Shown piece by piece: positions 10,873-22,736 of a DNA stretch of 64,000 nucleotides. The stretch covers positions 124,001 through 188,000 of the forward strand of contig CACVBU010000127.1 in the NCBI GenBank assembly GCA_902728285.1, written 5' to 3'. Both the position numbers and the translations under genes were made by a program. The number at the start of each line of letters is the position of its first letter. Positions within the stretch are counted from its first letter, which is position 1. The DNA is from Clytia hemisphaerica (lineage: Eukaryota > Cnidaria > Hydrozoa > Leptothecata > Clytiidae). Below the pieces are notes generated by a model that saw nothing but the letters and a program-made list of their open reading frames with translations, was not told where the DNA came from and did no database searches.

Positions 10873-12341
10873 TTACACGTTGATACGTGTCTTTTGGAAC
10901 AGACTGTACGTCCTAATGATAGACCAGGCTAACGCAATGTTCTATTGAATAAGGGAAATTACTTCAGCATATATACACAAGTTGTCCTCAGTCAAAACAG
11001 GATAATTTATTTCATCTTAAAGCAATAATAGCTGTAATTTATGCTGTAGTGATTAGTTATTCAATTGACCATCCTGATCACCTAGGCGTCTATCATAAAG
11101 GTTGGTGAGTCCAGTCTAAACACAGATTTGATCTGTAGCATCACGCTTCACCTTCTCTTGATAATTTTCAGATAAATTGAAACAAACATTGCCAAACAAA
11201 CTCTGGTACTTTTTCTTCATTTCAGAAGAAATACACAAAGATTTGGTTAAGCAACATAGTCGCAAGAAAAAAACCAAGAATGGATTACTGTATTATCAGA
11301 GATGTCAAACTATCAGTTTTTGACAGTAAAAATCTTCCATATATATTCCCAAGTCAAAACAGTTTGAAATGAGATAAAAGTGAAACATTTAAAGACGTAA
11401 AAAATCAGGAATCAGCTCACAAAATCTTTATGAGTAATCTCTTGTTCATTTTTCTTATCTAATTAAATCCAAACTTCTTGTGCGAGAGCCTCACAGTTTT
11501 GAACTAAATCTCCATAGATCTCAGAGTTTTTCTGCCACCTTTTAAAATCACAACAATTTCAATGTGAAAATTTTTGTACAAAGAAAAACCTCTCTGTACA
11601 GGGATAAGTACTGGGAATACCCAAAATTTTATCTTTCATATATATCATGATAGCCTATTTGTCATAACAAGAAAGTTCAGAATTTTATGAGGGAGGTATT
11701 AAACAGACCATTTTCTACAAGTTTTTTGGAAGTTTTTAACAATTTCCTCAAAAATAAAAATCACATGGCTTTCACACGAAATCTCCAAGTTTTTAGAGGA
11801 ACAAATTAAGTCTCCAACTCTTTTTCTTTTTTATACTAAAGTTCTGGTTTCACCACCTTCGATATCATACATGGAAAATGAAAAGTGTTGACTTCAAGTA
11901 TGAATGAATCCCTTTTTAAAAAAAGCATTTACCTTTTTATAAACCATCTATCATCTGTATGCTTCCTTCTTCCCATTTCTATCAGCCTGTGTCTGGTTTA
12001 TCAATCTTTCCATTACCATTGGCATCAAGAGCCATTTTTTCAACTTTATAGAGGAGGGTAAAAAATGCATGAACAGAAACTTATACACACTTTCCATCGA
12101 TGAGCTAATGTTTTGATCGATTAAGGTATGTGATTGGTTCTTAGTAGCTGTGACGTCAATGCAACCACGGCAACATCAGTAAAAAATTATCTTCCAGAAA
12201 ATGAAAGCTTGCGAAAAAATAGTTGAAATTCAACTTTTTTTTCGCTGACGTCAGCGAATCTCAATCCTTTTTTGCCAGGGCGATTCGAAACGACCATCAA
12301 AATTATAAAAAAGTGAGAATCAGGCCCTGGGAACGAGGTTG
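10873..12341. other. Right part of element X, no gene seen
   Basis: AT-rich, no long open frames and no recognisable motif apart from the inverted end repeat near 12240-12341. TGACGTCA occurs at about 12153, with a related CTGACGTCAGCG near 12245. Confidence 0.5.
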
Positions 12342-13009
12342 CGAATAATAGTATCTGGTATAGCTAGAGTCAAAATGTCAATGAGGATTTTGATTTCGTG
12401 TCTCTTGGTCGTTTTTGTTTCAAAGTCCGAGATTGTATTGCCCATCAGAAAACTAAAACTTAAGAAGAACCCCGAATAGTACTATCTGGTATAGCTAGAG
12501 ACAATATGTCATTTAGGATTTTGATTTCGTGTCTCTTGGTCGTTTTTGTTTCGAATTCCGAGTTTGGATCGCCCATCAGAAAACGAAAAGCTGAAAACCC
12601 CGAATAGTACTATCTAATATAGCTAGAGACAATATGTCATCAAGGATTTTGATTTCGTGTCCCTTGGTCGTTTTTGTTTCAATTTCCAAGATTGTATTGC
12701 CCATGAGAAAACTAAAACTTAAGAAGAACCCCGAGTAGTACTATCTGGTATAGCTAGAGACAATATGTCATCAAGGATTTTGTTCGTGTCTCTTGGTCGT
12801 TTTTGTTTCAATTTCCGAGATTGTATTGCCCATCAGAAAACTAAAACCTAAGAAGAACCCCGAATAATACTATCTGGTATAGCTAGAGTCAATATGTCAT
12901 CAAGGATTTTGTTCGTGTCTCTTGGTCGTTTTTGTTTCAATTTCCGAGATTGTATTGCCCATCAGAAAACTAAAACTTTAGAAGAACCCCGAATAGTACT
13001 ATCTGGTAT
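12342..13009. repeat. Tandem array O, middle block
   Basis: About five ~130-bp units, as in 7318-7671. The C[T/A]TAAGAAGAACCCCGA segment varies slightly from unit to unit. It is truncated at 13009 by insertion of element P within TATCTGGTAT. Confidence 0.85.
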
Positions 13010-13734
13010 CCAGTAGCGGCCTGGCTTAATTTTCTTGGTGGTGCAAATTATGAAATTGGCGCCCCTGGTATTTTTGTCTTTAATTGCGCCCTCCACCATT
13101 AAGTGAAAATATTAAACTGTGAGAGCAGCGACTGGTTGAAAGTAACGCCCGGAATCTCTGAGTAATCAAAGTCTTATTTATACGAAGGTGGTGGTAATGA
13201 TAACTCGATATCTATTTCCTTGTTATTTCCTGGTCTTACTTTACTGTCCATTTATGATGAATGGCTGAATTTCGAAAGTTGGCAGGAGTAAGGGTTCTTT
13301 GTAATTGTGGCGCTGCAGGCAAAAAAAATTTGGTGTAAGAAAGGTCAAACAGCTTAAAAGATAGTTAGTCCGCATACTGTAAGACCACAAAAACCACAGC
13401 GAGCAGTTTCGATCAATCTCTCATTTTGGGGGTGAGCATCCTCTTTAACCCCTGGTGGATACAAAACTTCTCTTGCTTTGACTTTTCGCAATTCATTGTT
13501 GATAGTAGTTTTGAAAAAATTCGTAGAATAAAATGAAGCGCCGCAGGCGAAAAAAAATTTACATTGCACTTATAGAATAGAAGGCGCTAAAAACGTGTCA
13601 AAGGGTGCCAAATCGCCCAACCAAACATCAAAAAAAAATTTTTGCGCCCCCTTAAAAAGCTTTTTTGGCGCTCCTCTCAGGTCTTTCTGGGTGGTGCACT
13701 GCACACCCTGCACCCCCTGCCAGGCCGCCACTGG
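13010..13734. mobile_element. Element P, 0.7 kb TIR element in array O
   Basis: Ends are inverted repeats CCAGTAGCGGCCTGGC and (reverse) CCAGTGGCGGCCTGGC, a hAT-like terminus. Flanked by GTAT (or GGTAT), from the array unit. The interior carries a direct repeat GCGC.GCAGGC followed by an A-run and TTT (near 13310 and 13540), and scattered GGCGC words. No transposase. The short duplication does not fit the usual 8 bp of hAT, so the class is open. Confidence 0.65.
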
Positions 13735-13830
13735 GTATAGCTAGAGATAATATGTCATTGAGGATTTTGATTTCTTGTCTCTGAATTCCGAGTTTGTATT
13801 GCCCATCAGAAAATTAAAAGCTACTGGTAA
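13735..13830. repeat. Tandem array O, right remnant
   Basis: Partial unit continuing array O after element P: GTATAGCTAGAGA, GATTTTGATTTCTTGTCTCT and GCCCATCAGAAAA with an internal deletion. Confidence 0.75.
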
Positions 13831-13914
13831 GGACCTAACAGAAGCACTATAAGATTTTTCAGCATGGAAGCATTTTGAGAAGTGTAAAGGGATAGAAAAA
13901 CAGCTTCTTGAAAA

Positions 13915-14200
13915 CAATTCCGAAATTTTATCGACCATTCCTATTTGAGAGGTTAAGAGCGTCAGATAGCACTCTATTGTAGTCAAAGGGCCCTATATCC
14001 AATATGGAATGTGAATTTCAGTTACCTGGAGCGTTTTGTAAATTATTCCGAAATTTTATCGATCATCCTTATTTGAGAGGTTACGAGCGTCAGATAGCAC
14101 TCTATTGTAGTCAGAGGGCCCTATATCCAATATCGAATGTGACTTTCAGCTACCTTGAGCGTTTTATATATAATTCCGAAATTTTATCGACCTTTCCTAG
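13915..14200. repeat. Tandem repeat, 126-129-bp unit, ~2.2 copies
   Basis: AATTCCGAAATTTTATCGA recurs near 13917, 14046 and 14172. Between them GAGCGTCAGATAGCACTCT and GGGCCCTATATCCAATAT are repeated with few changes. The open frame over 14004-14264 is a by-product. Confidence 0.8.
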
Positions 14201-14210
14201 AGGTTTACTA

Positions 14211-14477
14211 CACGTTTTTTTTTTTAAGAAACTAGTTTTACCAAGCAGCCTCAATGTTTCTTAAGAAATCGGCCTTTTGAGCCTTAAATGTTTCTTACAT
14301 GTTTCTAAACTTTTTGACATAATTAGCCTTGATTGGAAGGTTCTTATAAAAAACCGAGTTAAAAAATGTTATTTTCTCATTCTCTGCCTCAGCATGTTTC
14401 TTAGATGTTTCTTAGTTTTTAGGCATTCTGAGCCTCATGTTTCTTAAAAGTGTGTTTCTTAAAAAAAAAAAGACGTG
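14211..14477. mobile_element. Short TA-flanked TIR element, family F variant (copy 4)
   Basis: TA/CACGTTTTTT at the left and AGACGTG/TA at the right, with inverted repeats continuing as TTAAGAAAC. The interior repeats ATGTTTCTTA, whereas the other F copies repeat ATGTTCTTA. TA duplication suggests mobilisation by a Tc1/mariner-type enzyme. Confidence 0.7.
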
Positions 14478-14575
14478 TACCCTCAGACGGTCTTCGATAG
14501 TAGCTGATAGTAGCTGTTGACGTTATCTATTTTCAATGTAATTTTTGTACTCATTTGACTTTCATTTCAAAAATC

Positions 14576-15267
14576 CTCGGGTAAGTTATGGCATGTCTCA
14601 AAAACTGAAAATTACCATAATTTTTAGATCGCATTAGTCGACAGAAAATGACCAAACAAATGACTGAACGTGAAGGGTACTATGATGTAGTTTCTAACCT
14701 AATGTGTAACCTAATTGTTTTTTCGCTGATTTTCGCGAAAAACCGCAAAAACTGATTATTACGTCATAATCGATGACGTCATCAAAACTAAAAATTGAAT
14801 TTCTCAAGAATGGTTTATCCAATTATCTTCAAACTTTCACCAAAGATGTATTTTACTAAAGTCGATCATTTGAAAAAAAAATATTATCGAAATTTTGATG
14901 ACGTCAGTAGAAAATAGGATTTTTCGTTTTTTACTAATTTCTGCTGACGTCATCAAAATTTCGAAAAGAGTTTTTTTTCAAATGATCGACTTTAGTAAGA
15001 TACATCTTTGGTGAAAGTTTGAAGATAATTAGATAAACCATTCTTGAGAAATTTAATTTTTAGTTTTGATGACGTCATCGATTATTACGTAATAATCAGT
15101 TTTTGCGGTTTTTCGCGAAAATCAGCGAAAAAACAATTAGGTTACACATCAGGTTAGAAACTACATCATAGTACCCTTCACGTTCAGTCATTTGTTTGGT
15201 CATTTTCTATCGACTAATGCGATCTAAAAATTATGGTAATTTTAAGACATGCCATAACTTACCCGAG
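14576..15267. mobile_element. Foldback element N, copy 1
   Basis: Two arms of about 335 bp, nearly exact reverse complements, meet at about 14920. Both outer ends read CTCGGGTAAGTTATGGCATG. The arms contain four copies of TGACGTCA. A second member with the same ends is at 31849-32565. No coding capacity and no clear target duplication. Confidence 0.85.
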
Positions 15268-15843
15268 TCAACGGTTACTCCTAGGTCTTAGACAATCAAG
15301 CAAACTTAGACAATCGTGCAACGTTTAACATTTTGGAAAGGTATTCAATCAATAAAATCATTTCGAACTACAGATTTATTACTCTGAAAACGTTAATTCG
15401 AGTACTCCATGTATAACAAAATGAAGAAGTTTACAATGATAGAATATCTCTTATAAAAAAATATAAAATACAAAATAGAATTTCAAAAAATATATGAAAC
15501 ACAAAACCTTTAACACTTTGTTACACCTATAACTCAACGGTTAAAAAAGCCACTTTTTGTATCGACTTCATCGATGTTCATTCTGCGAAATTTGATCAAA
15601 AGATATTCTGATATTTCATATACCAGAGATTTGGGAAAAGAGGATAAGAATCGCCGCTGCCGCTCGCTGTTTTCTCATTGTTGATCATTGAATTCGGCGT
15701 CGTCTGAAGTCGCTAGGCTAGGGAACAACTTGGCCAAGAAGGTACTGCGAAAAAAATGGCGTTATGTGCAGTATTATAACAGTTCAAGAAAAACTGTCTG
15801 AATTTACTCCTTTGGAGGGGTTTCCTACTTATATAAACAACTG
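15268..15843. other. No gene seen
   Basis: AT-rich. The segment at about 15624-15655 (AGAGATTTGGGAAAAGAGG then ATAAGAAT) recurs inverted near 25407-25450. Confidence 0.5.
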
Positions 15844-16654
15844 GGCCCGGTTGTTCAAAAGTGGATTAGCGGCCGATTAGCTTAAGTCCGGATTAAATAG
15901 CGATTAGCGCCGATTAACGAAAATTTGTCTGTTGTTCAAAAAATATCACGATTAAAAAAGAGATTAACTTAGACTTAAACACCCCAAAACTTAATCCTGC
16001 TCGGGAGGTGGATTAAGGAAAGATTAAGCTTAAAACAAAGTGAGAAATGGCCGCCATGAACATGATTTTATATGGAAATTTGCAAAGAAGACGTCCAAGA
16101 ACATACAGACTGAAAGATTTTATGCATAACAACACTTTTTCAGATGAGGACATTCGGATGCGCTTTCGCTTTTCACGACAAGGCATTGTGTTTTTAACCA
16201 ATCTTCTCAGACAAGATCTGCAAAGACCTACACAAAGAAACCACGCTTTGTCTGTGGAAAGTCAAGTGTTGATTTCTTTAAAGTTTTTGGCATGTGGAAG
16301 TTTCCAACAAGTTGTGGAAGATGTTATTGGAGTGGATAAATCAACTGTTTCAAGGATTGTTCCCCAATTTTGTCAAGCTCTCAATCGCAAGAAAAACCAA
16401 TTCATTGTATTCCCTACCACTGCCCAACAAAAGACAGAGATCAAGCAAGGTTTTTACAGAATGGCTGGCTTTCCAAGCACAACTGCTTGTATCGATTGCA
16501 CACATGTAAGAATCTCTTGCCCCCATGAAGATGAAAAGGACTTTGTAAACAGAAAAAATTATCATTCTATAAATGTTCAAGCCCTAACTGATCATAATTA
16601 TCGTTTCCTCGATGTTGATGCAAGATGGCCGGGGTCGACACATGATCACTGGGC

Positions 16655-17285
16655 GAAAAAAGAGATTTCCAGTGTGTGGAAAGGCGTGGAAATGTGACAA
16701 TTCCACATCTTTCCAATGAGTGGAATGATGGTCTTTCCACATCCATTGGAAAGTTAATAAGGTTACCTTTCTATCTTTCCACAAGGTCATCTTTCTAACT
16801 TTCCAATCAGTGGAAAGATCATTACTCCAACTTTCCAACTATTAGAAAGTTCACTTTTCAAACTGGTGGAAATACGTAAATGTCAACTTTCTACATCTTT
16901 CAACTGATCAAAAATTTCATCTTTCCACATCGATTGGAAAGTTTGTAAGGTTACCTTTCTATCTTTCTACAATATCATCTTTCTAACTTTCCAACAATTA
17001 GAAAGTCCATATTTCGAAAAAGTGGAAATACGAGGAAATATCAATCTTCCACATCTTTCCATACTGTTCAAAAATTTCATATTTTCACATTGATTGGAAA
17101 TTTAGTTAGGCTATCTTCAAGCATTTGAAAATTCTTTTTTCTAAAGGTTGTAAAAACGTGGAATTTACGTTATTTCTAAATCTTCCAAGCTATTGGGGAT
17201 TTGATCTTTCAACAATAATAGAAAGTTACAAAGGTTTGAAATCTGAAGTTCTTTCCAAACAGCTGAAAGCTCTAATTCCCACAGG
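16655..17285. repeat. Subterminal repeat array of R, left
   Basis: Many copies of TTTCCA and its complement TGGAAA, often as TTTCCA..n..TGGAAAG pairs about 10-30 bases apart, so short hairpins can form. Probable transposase-binding array by analogy with CACTA elements. Confidence 0.75.
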
Positions 17286-19192
17286 AAATTAGAAGTTATA
17301 TAATTAGTGACAAGTTGCGTTTCTTGCTATTAATGCTACTAATTTAAGAGTAAAATTTTGACTAATAAAATATTTCATAATTATATGCTTTTACATCGAT
17401 AAGTTAAAAGCCACTTAATCATGCATATGATATGGAAATAAAATCTAAAGTACACAGTTTTCATAAGAATTGCATAGATCCGGGAAAGCCTCAAATTTGT
17501 CAATTTTTGGAATATCTTTCATTTAATCGTCAAAATTTTCTCTATTCAACTACCAAGTAATTGTCTCAAACGTGAGAAATAGAGGAAGGAAACAAGAACT
17601 AATAATTTCAAATTTCAAAAGCCCAAGAATAATTTTAAGCCTTGTTTATTTTATAAATGGAAGACAAATAAATTTTAACTGAAAAATATTTTGAGGCTCA
17701 GCATGATTTTTAAAAGTTTGCAAATATTTGAGTCTTGCGATTCTTATAAAAAAATTAATCTAATCACAAATAATAATTTGAAAGAATTAAAAATGGTGAG
17801 GAAGAAAGCTTGAGAAATCAAATTCAGCTACCATAAACCAGATTTTAACTTTATATATTGAGGGTTATTTTTTTCTAAAATGTTTAGAAAACTCTAAGGT
17901 TGCAAAAAAAAAATCATTGTCAATCTTGCCTGGACACTCTTAAAAAGCTTTAGAGTATAATGATGAATCATTTTGATGATCTAAAAAACTAATAAATTAA
18001 TAATAAATAATATAAAAAACTCTTACCAAGATAATCTAATTTCCATGGATTTCAAATTAAATGAAAAACTAAAAATAATGCTAAACTGTATATATTCCAA
18101 AGAGGAAACTTGAATAAAAACATGAAGCACAAGCAAAACCAAGTTTACATCAAATTCATTTGATAATTGTTCAAAAGTCAGCTTCCACTATATAGCTATA
18201 AAAATTGGTATGCAGCAATCATTTGAATAATGGCTGGGATAAATTCATAAGTCGATTTAATCGATATTGAAAATCACAGCATCCTACAACACTTTGATTG
18301 GACCATCTCTCCTGAACAAAATAAGAAAATACAAAAGCATTTAATTCATCAAGTCTGCCAGAAGTCTTAGAAACTATCAACTTTGGTACATGATACCAGC
18401 AGTCAAGTTGTTGCTTGCATCTCCCTGATGCCTGAAGGAGAAAAGTTTCTAGTACGAATTCAGTTTGTAATGCTCTTATTAGTTAAACTTAGGATACTCT
18501 CTGATTTTAATTGTGTTGAATACAAAAGAAATTTGAAGAAAAATACATACTTACAATATCAAATTTATTGCAGAACAATGACAATGATTTTATCCATGTT
18601 CACATCAACACATTGTCGAACGTTGTGACCTGAGGTGAGGAAGAGTAAAGCATATTTACACACCAGCTTGAATTAAAGAATTATCTAATCTCAGCTGTAA
18701 AAAAGCTAAAAGCATTTAAAGCTGAAACTTTTTTATTCTTCTATCCATCCCATTTAAAATGCCTAACATTTTGTGTAATCAGAGAACAATTATTTCTATC
18801 ATTATGAAAAAACCAAAACCAAAAATTTAATTCATTCTCACTTTAGTTTAGCTAATTTGTTTTAATTACAATTTTCAAGAGACAATTTGATGCAATATAA
18901 ATATAGATTTGATACTTCTTTGTGCTGTTCTGTAAATCTTGAAAAAATATATGGAGCACAACCCTTTCATAGCAAATGGACCAGGCTGGACTTAAAAAGG
19001 TTGGTTTGTCAATCCCCAAACCCTAGATTTTGAAGATGGGTAGGTTGGAAGGAAAAATTATTTTTTTCTGAAGGTTTAGTTCCTAGTTTAGTTGTTCCCT
19101 TCTTAGCCTCAATTGGACTGCATAATTCCACAAAAATGTTAGAAAACTGCTGAAAATCATATCCTGAATGCAACATATCAAGTGCAAAAAAA

Positions 19193-19446
19193 GGGGGGTT
19201 TGTCAGTTAGTAGGGGTTCGAAATACCGTTTTCACGTCTAAATTTTTGCTGAATCCCGGAATCTCGAAAATTGAAAAAAATAATAACACCGTCACACCGG
19301 TTTGTACAAGTTCAAATACCGGCTAATGACAAAAAAATAAGGCCAAATATCGTCACCGTCTAATTTTAAAATACCGTTTTCCCTTCTTTTTTTCGACTTA
19401 AAAATGGCCAACCCCCGTCACACCGTAAAAATACAACCCCCCCCCC
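19193..19446. mobile_element. Short repeat-filled element, family D
   Basis: G-run at the left, C-run at the right, next to GTTTGT and TACAAC. The interior repeats ACCGTCACACCG / ATACCGTTTTC motifs. AAAAA and AATAA flank it, an imperfect 5-bp duplication. Lies inside element R. Confidence 0.5.
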
Positions 19447-20399
19447 AATAAAGGACGGCTATTCAAGTTTCCATTGAACCTATTTCTATATCTATTTATT
19501 TAATTTGAATAAACTTTACAAAAGTCTCGTAAAACATGTCTAGGTCTGTTTCTTTAGAATTTTAGAAATACAGTATTTATTGTTGCAATACATTCACTAG
19601 AAACAACAATCATAGAAAGAAAATATCTAGTCACAGTCCCCTGAAAAGGCATTAATGTGATATTGCCAGAGGCATCTCTCAGAAAAAAGTGACAGACTGC
19701 TGAAAAAGTGCCAAAGAAAGCATCATGTGAAAGAGTCTCAGAAAAACTATTCCAGCTAAGACAAAAAGGACATTTTCAGTTCTAATATTCAAGTGGCTAA
19801 ACTCTGAAAAGTAGCTAAATTTGGTACTTACAAAGGCTTAGGGGAGAAATCTCCTCTTCTTCCAACAACTTGGTTTGGCTTGCTTCCTGCTTTCTGCTTT
19901 CATCAACCAGAATTTTGAAAGACTTATTTTTTCCAATGTTTTGAATTTGTAGACGAAAATGAAAACCGGGGGTTACAACCGAACAACTCAAAGTGGTTTT
20001 TAATTATTTAGCACATGTTTAGCACAATCTTTACACTTTGCTAGGTGCATAGATATTTTGAATTTATTTTAGACTTTTATATATTCTGAAAATAAATCAT
20101 GAATTTAAACGTAGTTGAAAAAAGGATATTTTTACAAGTTATTCTTGACCCCCAGAAATCTTATGTTTTTCATTAATATTCAAAATGGCCAACGCGCCAT
20201 AACCAAAAAAGCGCGCGCACACATTTAGACTTTGAAAACCGTGGGTTGACAAATTTTGATTTTCTGATATGCCTTAAAAAATGACACTATTTTATACAGA
20301 ATTAGATTATGCCAAAAAAGTGATGCTTTTAATTAAGGGATAATAGGAATAAGTAGGGTTGCTTAATTGAATCGTTTGATTCGGTTCCGGGGATAGTAA

Positions 20400-20935
20400 A
20401 TATTTTTAAAAATTTGAAAGTGAAGAAAACAACTTTCCATAGATTGGAAATTCCACTCTTCTTCCTAAAATTGGGAAAGTTAGTAATAGTCATATTTTTG
20501 AAAATTGTAAAGATGGAAAAAATCATCTTTTAACAAATTTCCATAGATTGGAAATCTCATTCTTCTTAAAATTAGGAAATTTAGTAAAAGTCATATTTTC
20601 GAAAATTGGAAAATTGGAAAAAATCTACTTTTAACAACTTTCCATAGATTGGAATTTTCACTCTTCCTAAAATTAGGAAATTTAGTAAAAGTCATATTTT
20701 TGAAAATTGGAAAAGTGAAGAAAGACCGCCTTTCAACGAGTTTCCACGATCATAGAAATATCATCTTTCAAATTTTTGGAAAGATAGTGAAGATGAAATT
20801 TCCAAAATTGGAAATATGAAGAAATGAGATCTTTCAACAAATTTCCACAAAATTGTAAAAATGGTCTTTCGCTAATTGAGGAAAGATGTTAAAGATGAAC
20901 ATTCCAACATCTTTCCAAAATGGAAAGCTCTAATT
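20400..20935. repeat. Subterminal repeat array of R, right
   Basis: Counterpart of the left array: repeated CTTTCCATAGATTGGAAA-type units and AAAATTGGAAA, with period about 115-120 bp in the segment 20420-20720. Confidence 0.7.
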
Positions 20936-21594
20936 TCGCCCAGTGGATAGTTTTATTTTTCGTGTTTCTGCAGTCAAAAATCACTTGGATAATAACAACA
21001 ACTCGATAGACGATGGCTTGGTTATTGGAGACTCTGGATATGCTTTATCACGCTACCTTTTGACCCCCTATGATAACCCTGTAACACCACGAGAAAGACG
21101 ATTCAACCGATGCCAAAAGAGAGCTAGAAGTTCAGTCGAAAGAAGCTTTGGTTTGTTAAAAGCACGATTTCCTGCGTTACGATTTGGTTTGAGAGTCGAC
21201 CCTATAAAAGCATGTCAAATAATTGGTACATGCTTTATCCTTCATAACATTGCTATTATGTTAAATGAAGACCCATTTGACGATGAAGAAGACCCAGACG
21301 ACTTTGAGGCAGAACCTTATGATGGAGACGATCAAAATCGTGGTGCAATACGCGATCATATTGCAAATACATTCTTTTAAAAAACATGTTCAAATACATA
21401 AGATCTTTATCAAAAATATTATCAATTTACATTTTACAAACGACACAACACACCACCGACCACACACAGTCATTCAAACTTTCTAATATTATTTGTTTAC
21501 AAATCTCTGAATTTTCGAATGTTTTCGTTCGTTCGATCTTGTTAAACCTGTTTAGCGAACCCGTCGAGCAGGTCGCACTTGTCAATCTCTAAAC

Positions 21595-21745
21595 AAAACA
21601 TTTTTTCAAAACAAAAGAATTTTTTTCAAAACAAAAGATTTTTTTTTCAAAACAAAAGAAGGCGAAAATTATCAAAAGAAAAAATCGTTTTCAAGACAAA
21701 AGAATTCTCTCAAAACAAAAGAAAGATTTTTTTTTAAACAAAAGG
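21595..21745. repeat. Tandem TTTTTCAAAACAAAAGA repeat
   Basis: Five or six imperfect copies of a roughly 20-bp TTTTTCAAAACAAAAGA unit, in the spacer between the two Harbinger genes. Confidence 0.7.
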
Positions 21746-21880
21746 AACTAACCTTTGTCATAACAGTGTCGACAAAAATTATTTGTCAACAAAAGGGAGA
21801 CAGTCAAAAACAAATGAGTGTGGTAAATGGTGTGCTGTGGAAAAAAATAAGTTAACTGTATATTATACCAAGTTTTTTAT

Positions 21881-22610
21881 TTATTGTTCGTTATTGTTGA
21901 TATTTTCTTCGGTAGGGTCCACATAAACAAAGTTTGTTTTCATTAAGGTCAACTCTAAAGCTGCCTTTTCTTTTTGTAGATCGAGCAACTCAGCATGCCT
22001 TCGTTCATTTTTTATCTTCAATAACACTTCTTTGTTTTTCAAACGCTGAAATTTTAGTTTTGCTTTTTGAATGTTCAGCTCTTTGATTAGACATTGTCTT
22101 TGAATAGTTAAGGTGCTTGTTTTATTTTTCTTTGAGGGTTTCTTTGACTGTAAGATGTTTTTCTTCTTGTTTATTGTTGAAGGATTCTGGCTGGTTTTAG
22201 AGGGTGGACTGAACAACATCACATCATTCTCGATGAGTTTATTTTGGCTGCTAGGCCCGGGTTGATCCAATGAAATCGAGTTGCTCTGGATATCTAAAAA
22301 GACAAGGGTGGATTAAAATATTATTTATTTTATTGGTATTTTTTTTCTTTCGTTATGTTCAAGAACAAAGAAAAACTTATTACATGCATTGTTCTTCCCT
22401 GACTGAGTGAAATTAATATCATAAAGAGAATTATTTGTACGAATAGAATAATCGAAACAAAGAGTTTTCTTTACCTGTATCATCAATGAATGATGAGGAG
22501 AAAAAACCATCTAGGCCTTCAAAGGAAGGGCGTCCTTCGAAAAGTGAAATTACTTTATGCTGAGCTTCAGTTGGGGGTTTTGTTGGAAAAGGGTTTTCCC
22601 AGAGTTTTCC
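21881..22610 (-). pseudogene. Harbinger second gene, N-terminus missing
   Basis: The second protein of PIF/Harbinger elements helps the transposase enter the nucleus and bind the ends. Here a C-terminal exon, about 22300 to 21881, encodes DQPGPSSQNKL, a Lys/Ser-rich stretch and a coiled-coil-like region (IKNERRHAELLDLQKEKAAL). An upstream exon, about 22610 to 22476, encodes ENPFPTKPPTEAQHK and FEGRPSFEGLDGFF and ends at a GTAAAG donor. The Myb/SANT DNA-binding part that should precede it is absent; only about 120 bases remain before the element end. Converging with the transposase gene is the usual Harbinger layout. Confidence 0.6.
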
Positions 22611-22736
22611 CGCGCGATTACTTAATCTGACGTTCGAACAACGGAAGTTAATCCCCGCGATTAACTAATCGAAATTTAATCGCGATTAGTGTTAATCGGG
22701 ATTTAATCTAATCGACTTTTGAACAACCGGGCCCTG

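Larger units (their letters stand above)
7672..12341. mobile_element. Element X, 4.67 kb, non-coding, 8-bp TSD
   Basis: Inserted in tandem array O. The 8-bp target duplication CGAATAAT lies at 7664-7671 and 12342-12349 and matches the array unit. The ends are imperfect inverted repeats beginning ACAACCTCGTCCCCA and (reverse strand) CAACCTCGTTCCCAG. Both ends carry ATCGCCCTGGCAAA further in, so the repeat extends about 80 bp. An 8-bp duplication fits hAT, P or KDZ-type transposition. I see no transposase inside, only smaller repeats (K, L, M, C), so it is non-autonomous. Confidence 0.75.
16647..20945. mobile_element. Element R, CACTG-ended, 3-bp TSD, non-coding
   Basis: Begins CACTGGGCGAAAAAAGAG and ends with the complement of CACTGGGCGAAATTAGAGC. 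Flanked by GAT at 16644-16646 and 20946-20948; the duplication is confirmed by the HARBI1 reading frame it splits. CACTG ends, 3-bp duplication and dense subterminal repeats are the signature of CACTA/EnSpm elements. No transposase is seen, only AT-rich sequence and a family D element. Element T (48284-52731) is a similar object. Confidence 0.8.
16047..21380 (+). pseudogene. HARBI1-like PIF/Harbinger transposase, split by element R
   Basis: DDE transposase of Harbinger elements. The first part, 16047-16646 (200 residues), has a helix-turn-helix region at about 84-106 (GSFQQVVEDVIGVDKSTVSR), first catalytic Asp at about 150 in ACIDCTHVRI, and WPGSTHD with the second Asp at residue 200. The second part, 20946-21380, resumes with DSFIF, then GDSGYAL, the block RARSSVERSFGLLKARFPAL with the catalytic Glu, and an acidic C-terminus ending at TAA. 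Element R (16647-20945) lies exactly between, duplicating GAT. Apart from R, both parts are open and look otherwise undamaged, so the gene was probably functional until R entered. ATG at 16047 is the first in frame. Confidence 0.85.
15844..22733. mobile_element. PIF/Harbinger element Q, interrupted
   Basis: Ends are inverted repeats GGCCCGGTTGTTCAAAAGT and its complement, flanked by CTG at 15841-15843 and 22734-22736, a 3-bp duplication as expected for PIF/Harbinger. It holds a HARBI1-type transposase (+) and the remains of the usual second gene (-). Subterminal GATTA/TAATC words are repeated at both ends. Without the inserted element R it would be about 2.6 kb. Confidence 0.85.

Noticed and set aside
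12342..13009. Regular repeats resembling a CRISPR array
   Set aside because: Units are contiguous ~130-bp tandem repeats without unique spacers, no cas genes, and the DNA is eukaryotic.
14004..14264. 86-codon ORF
   Set aside because: It is read through a 126-129-bp tandem repeat and runs into element F4.
16294..16580. Overlapping ORFs in other frames within HARBI1
   Set aside because: Shadow frames of the transposase gene.
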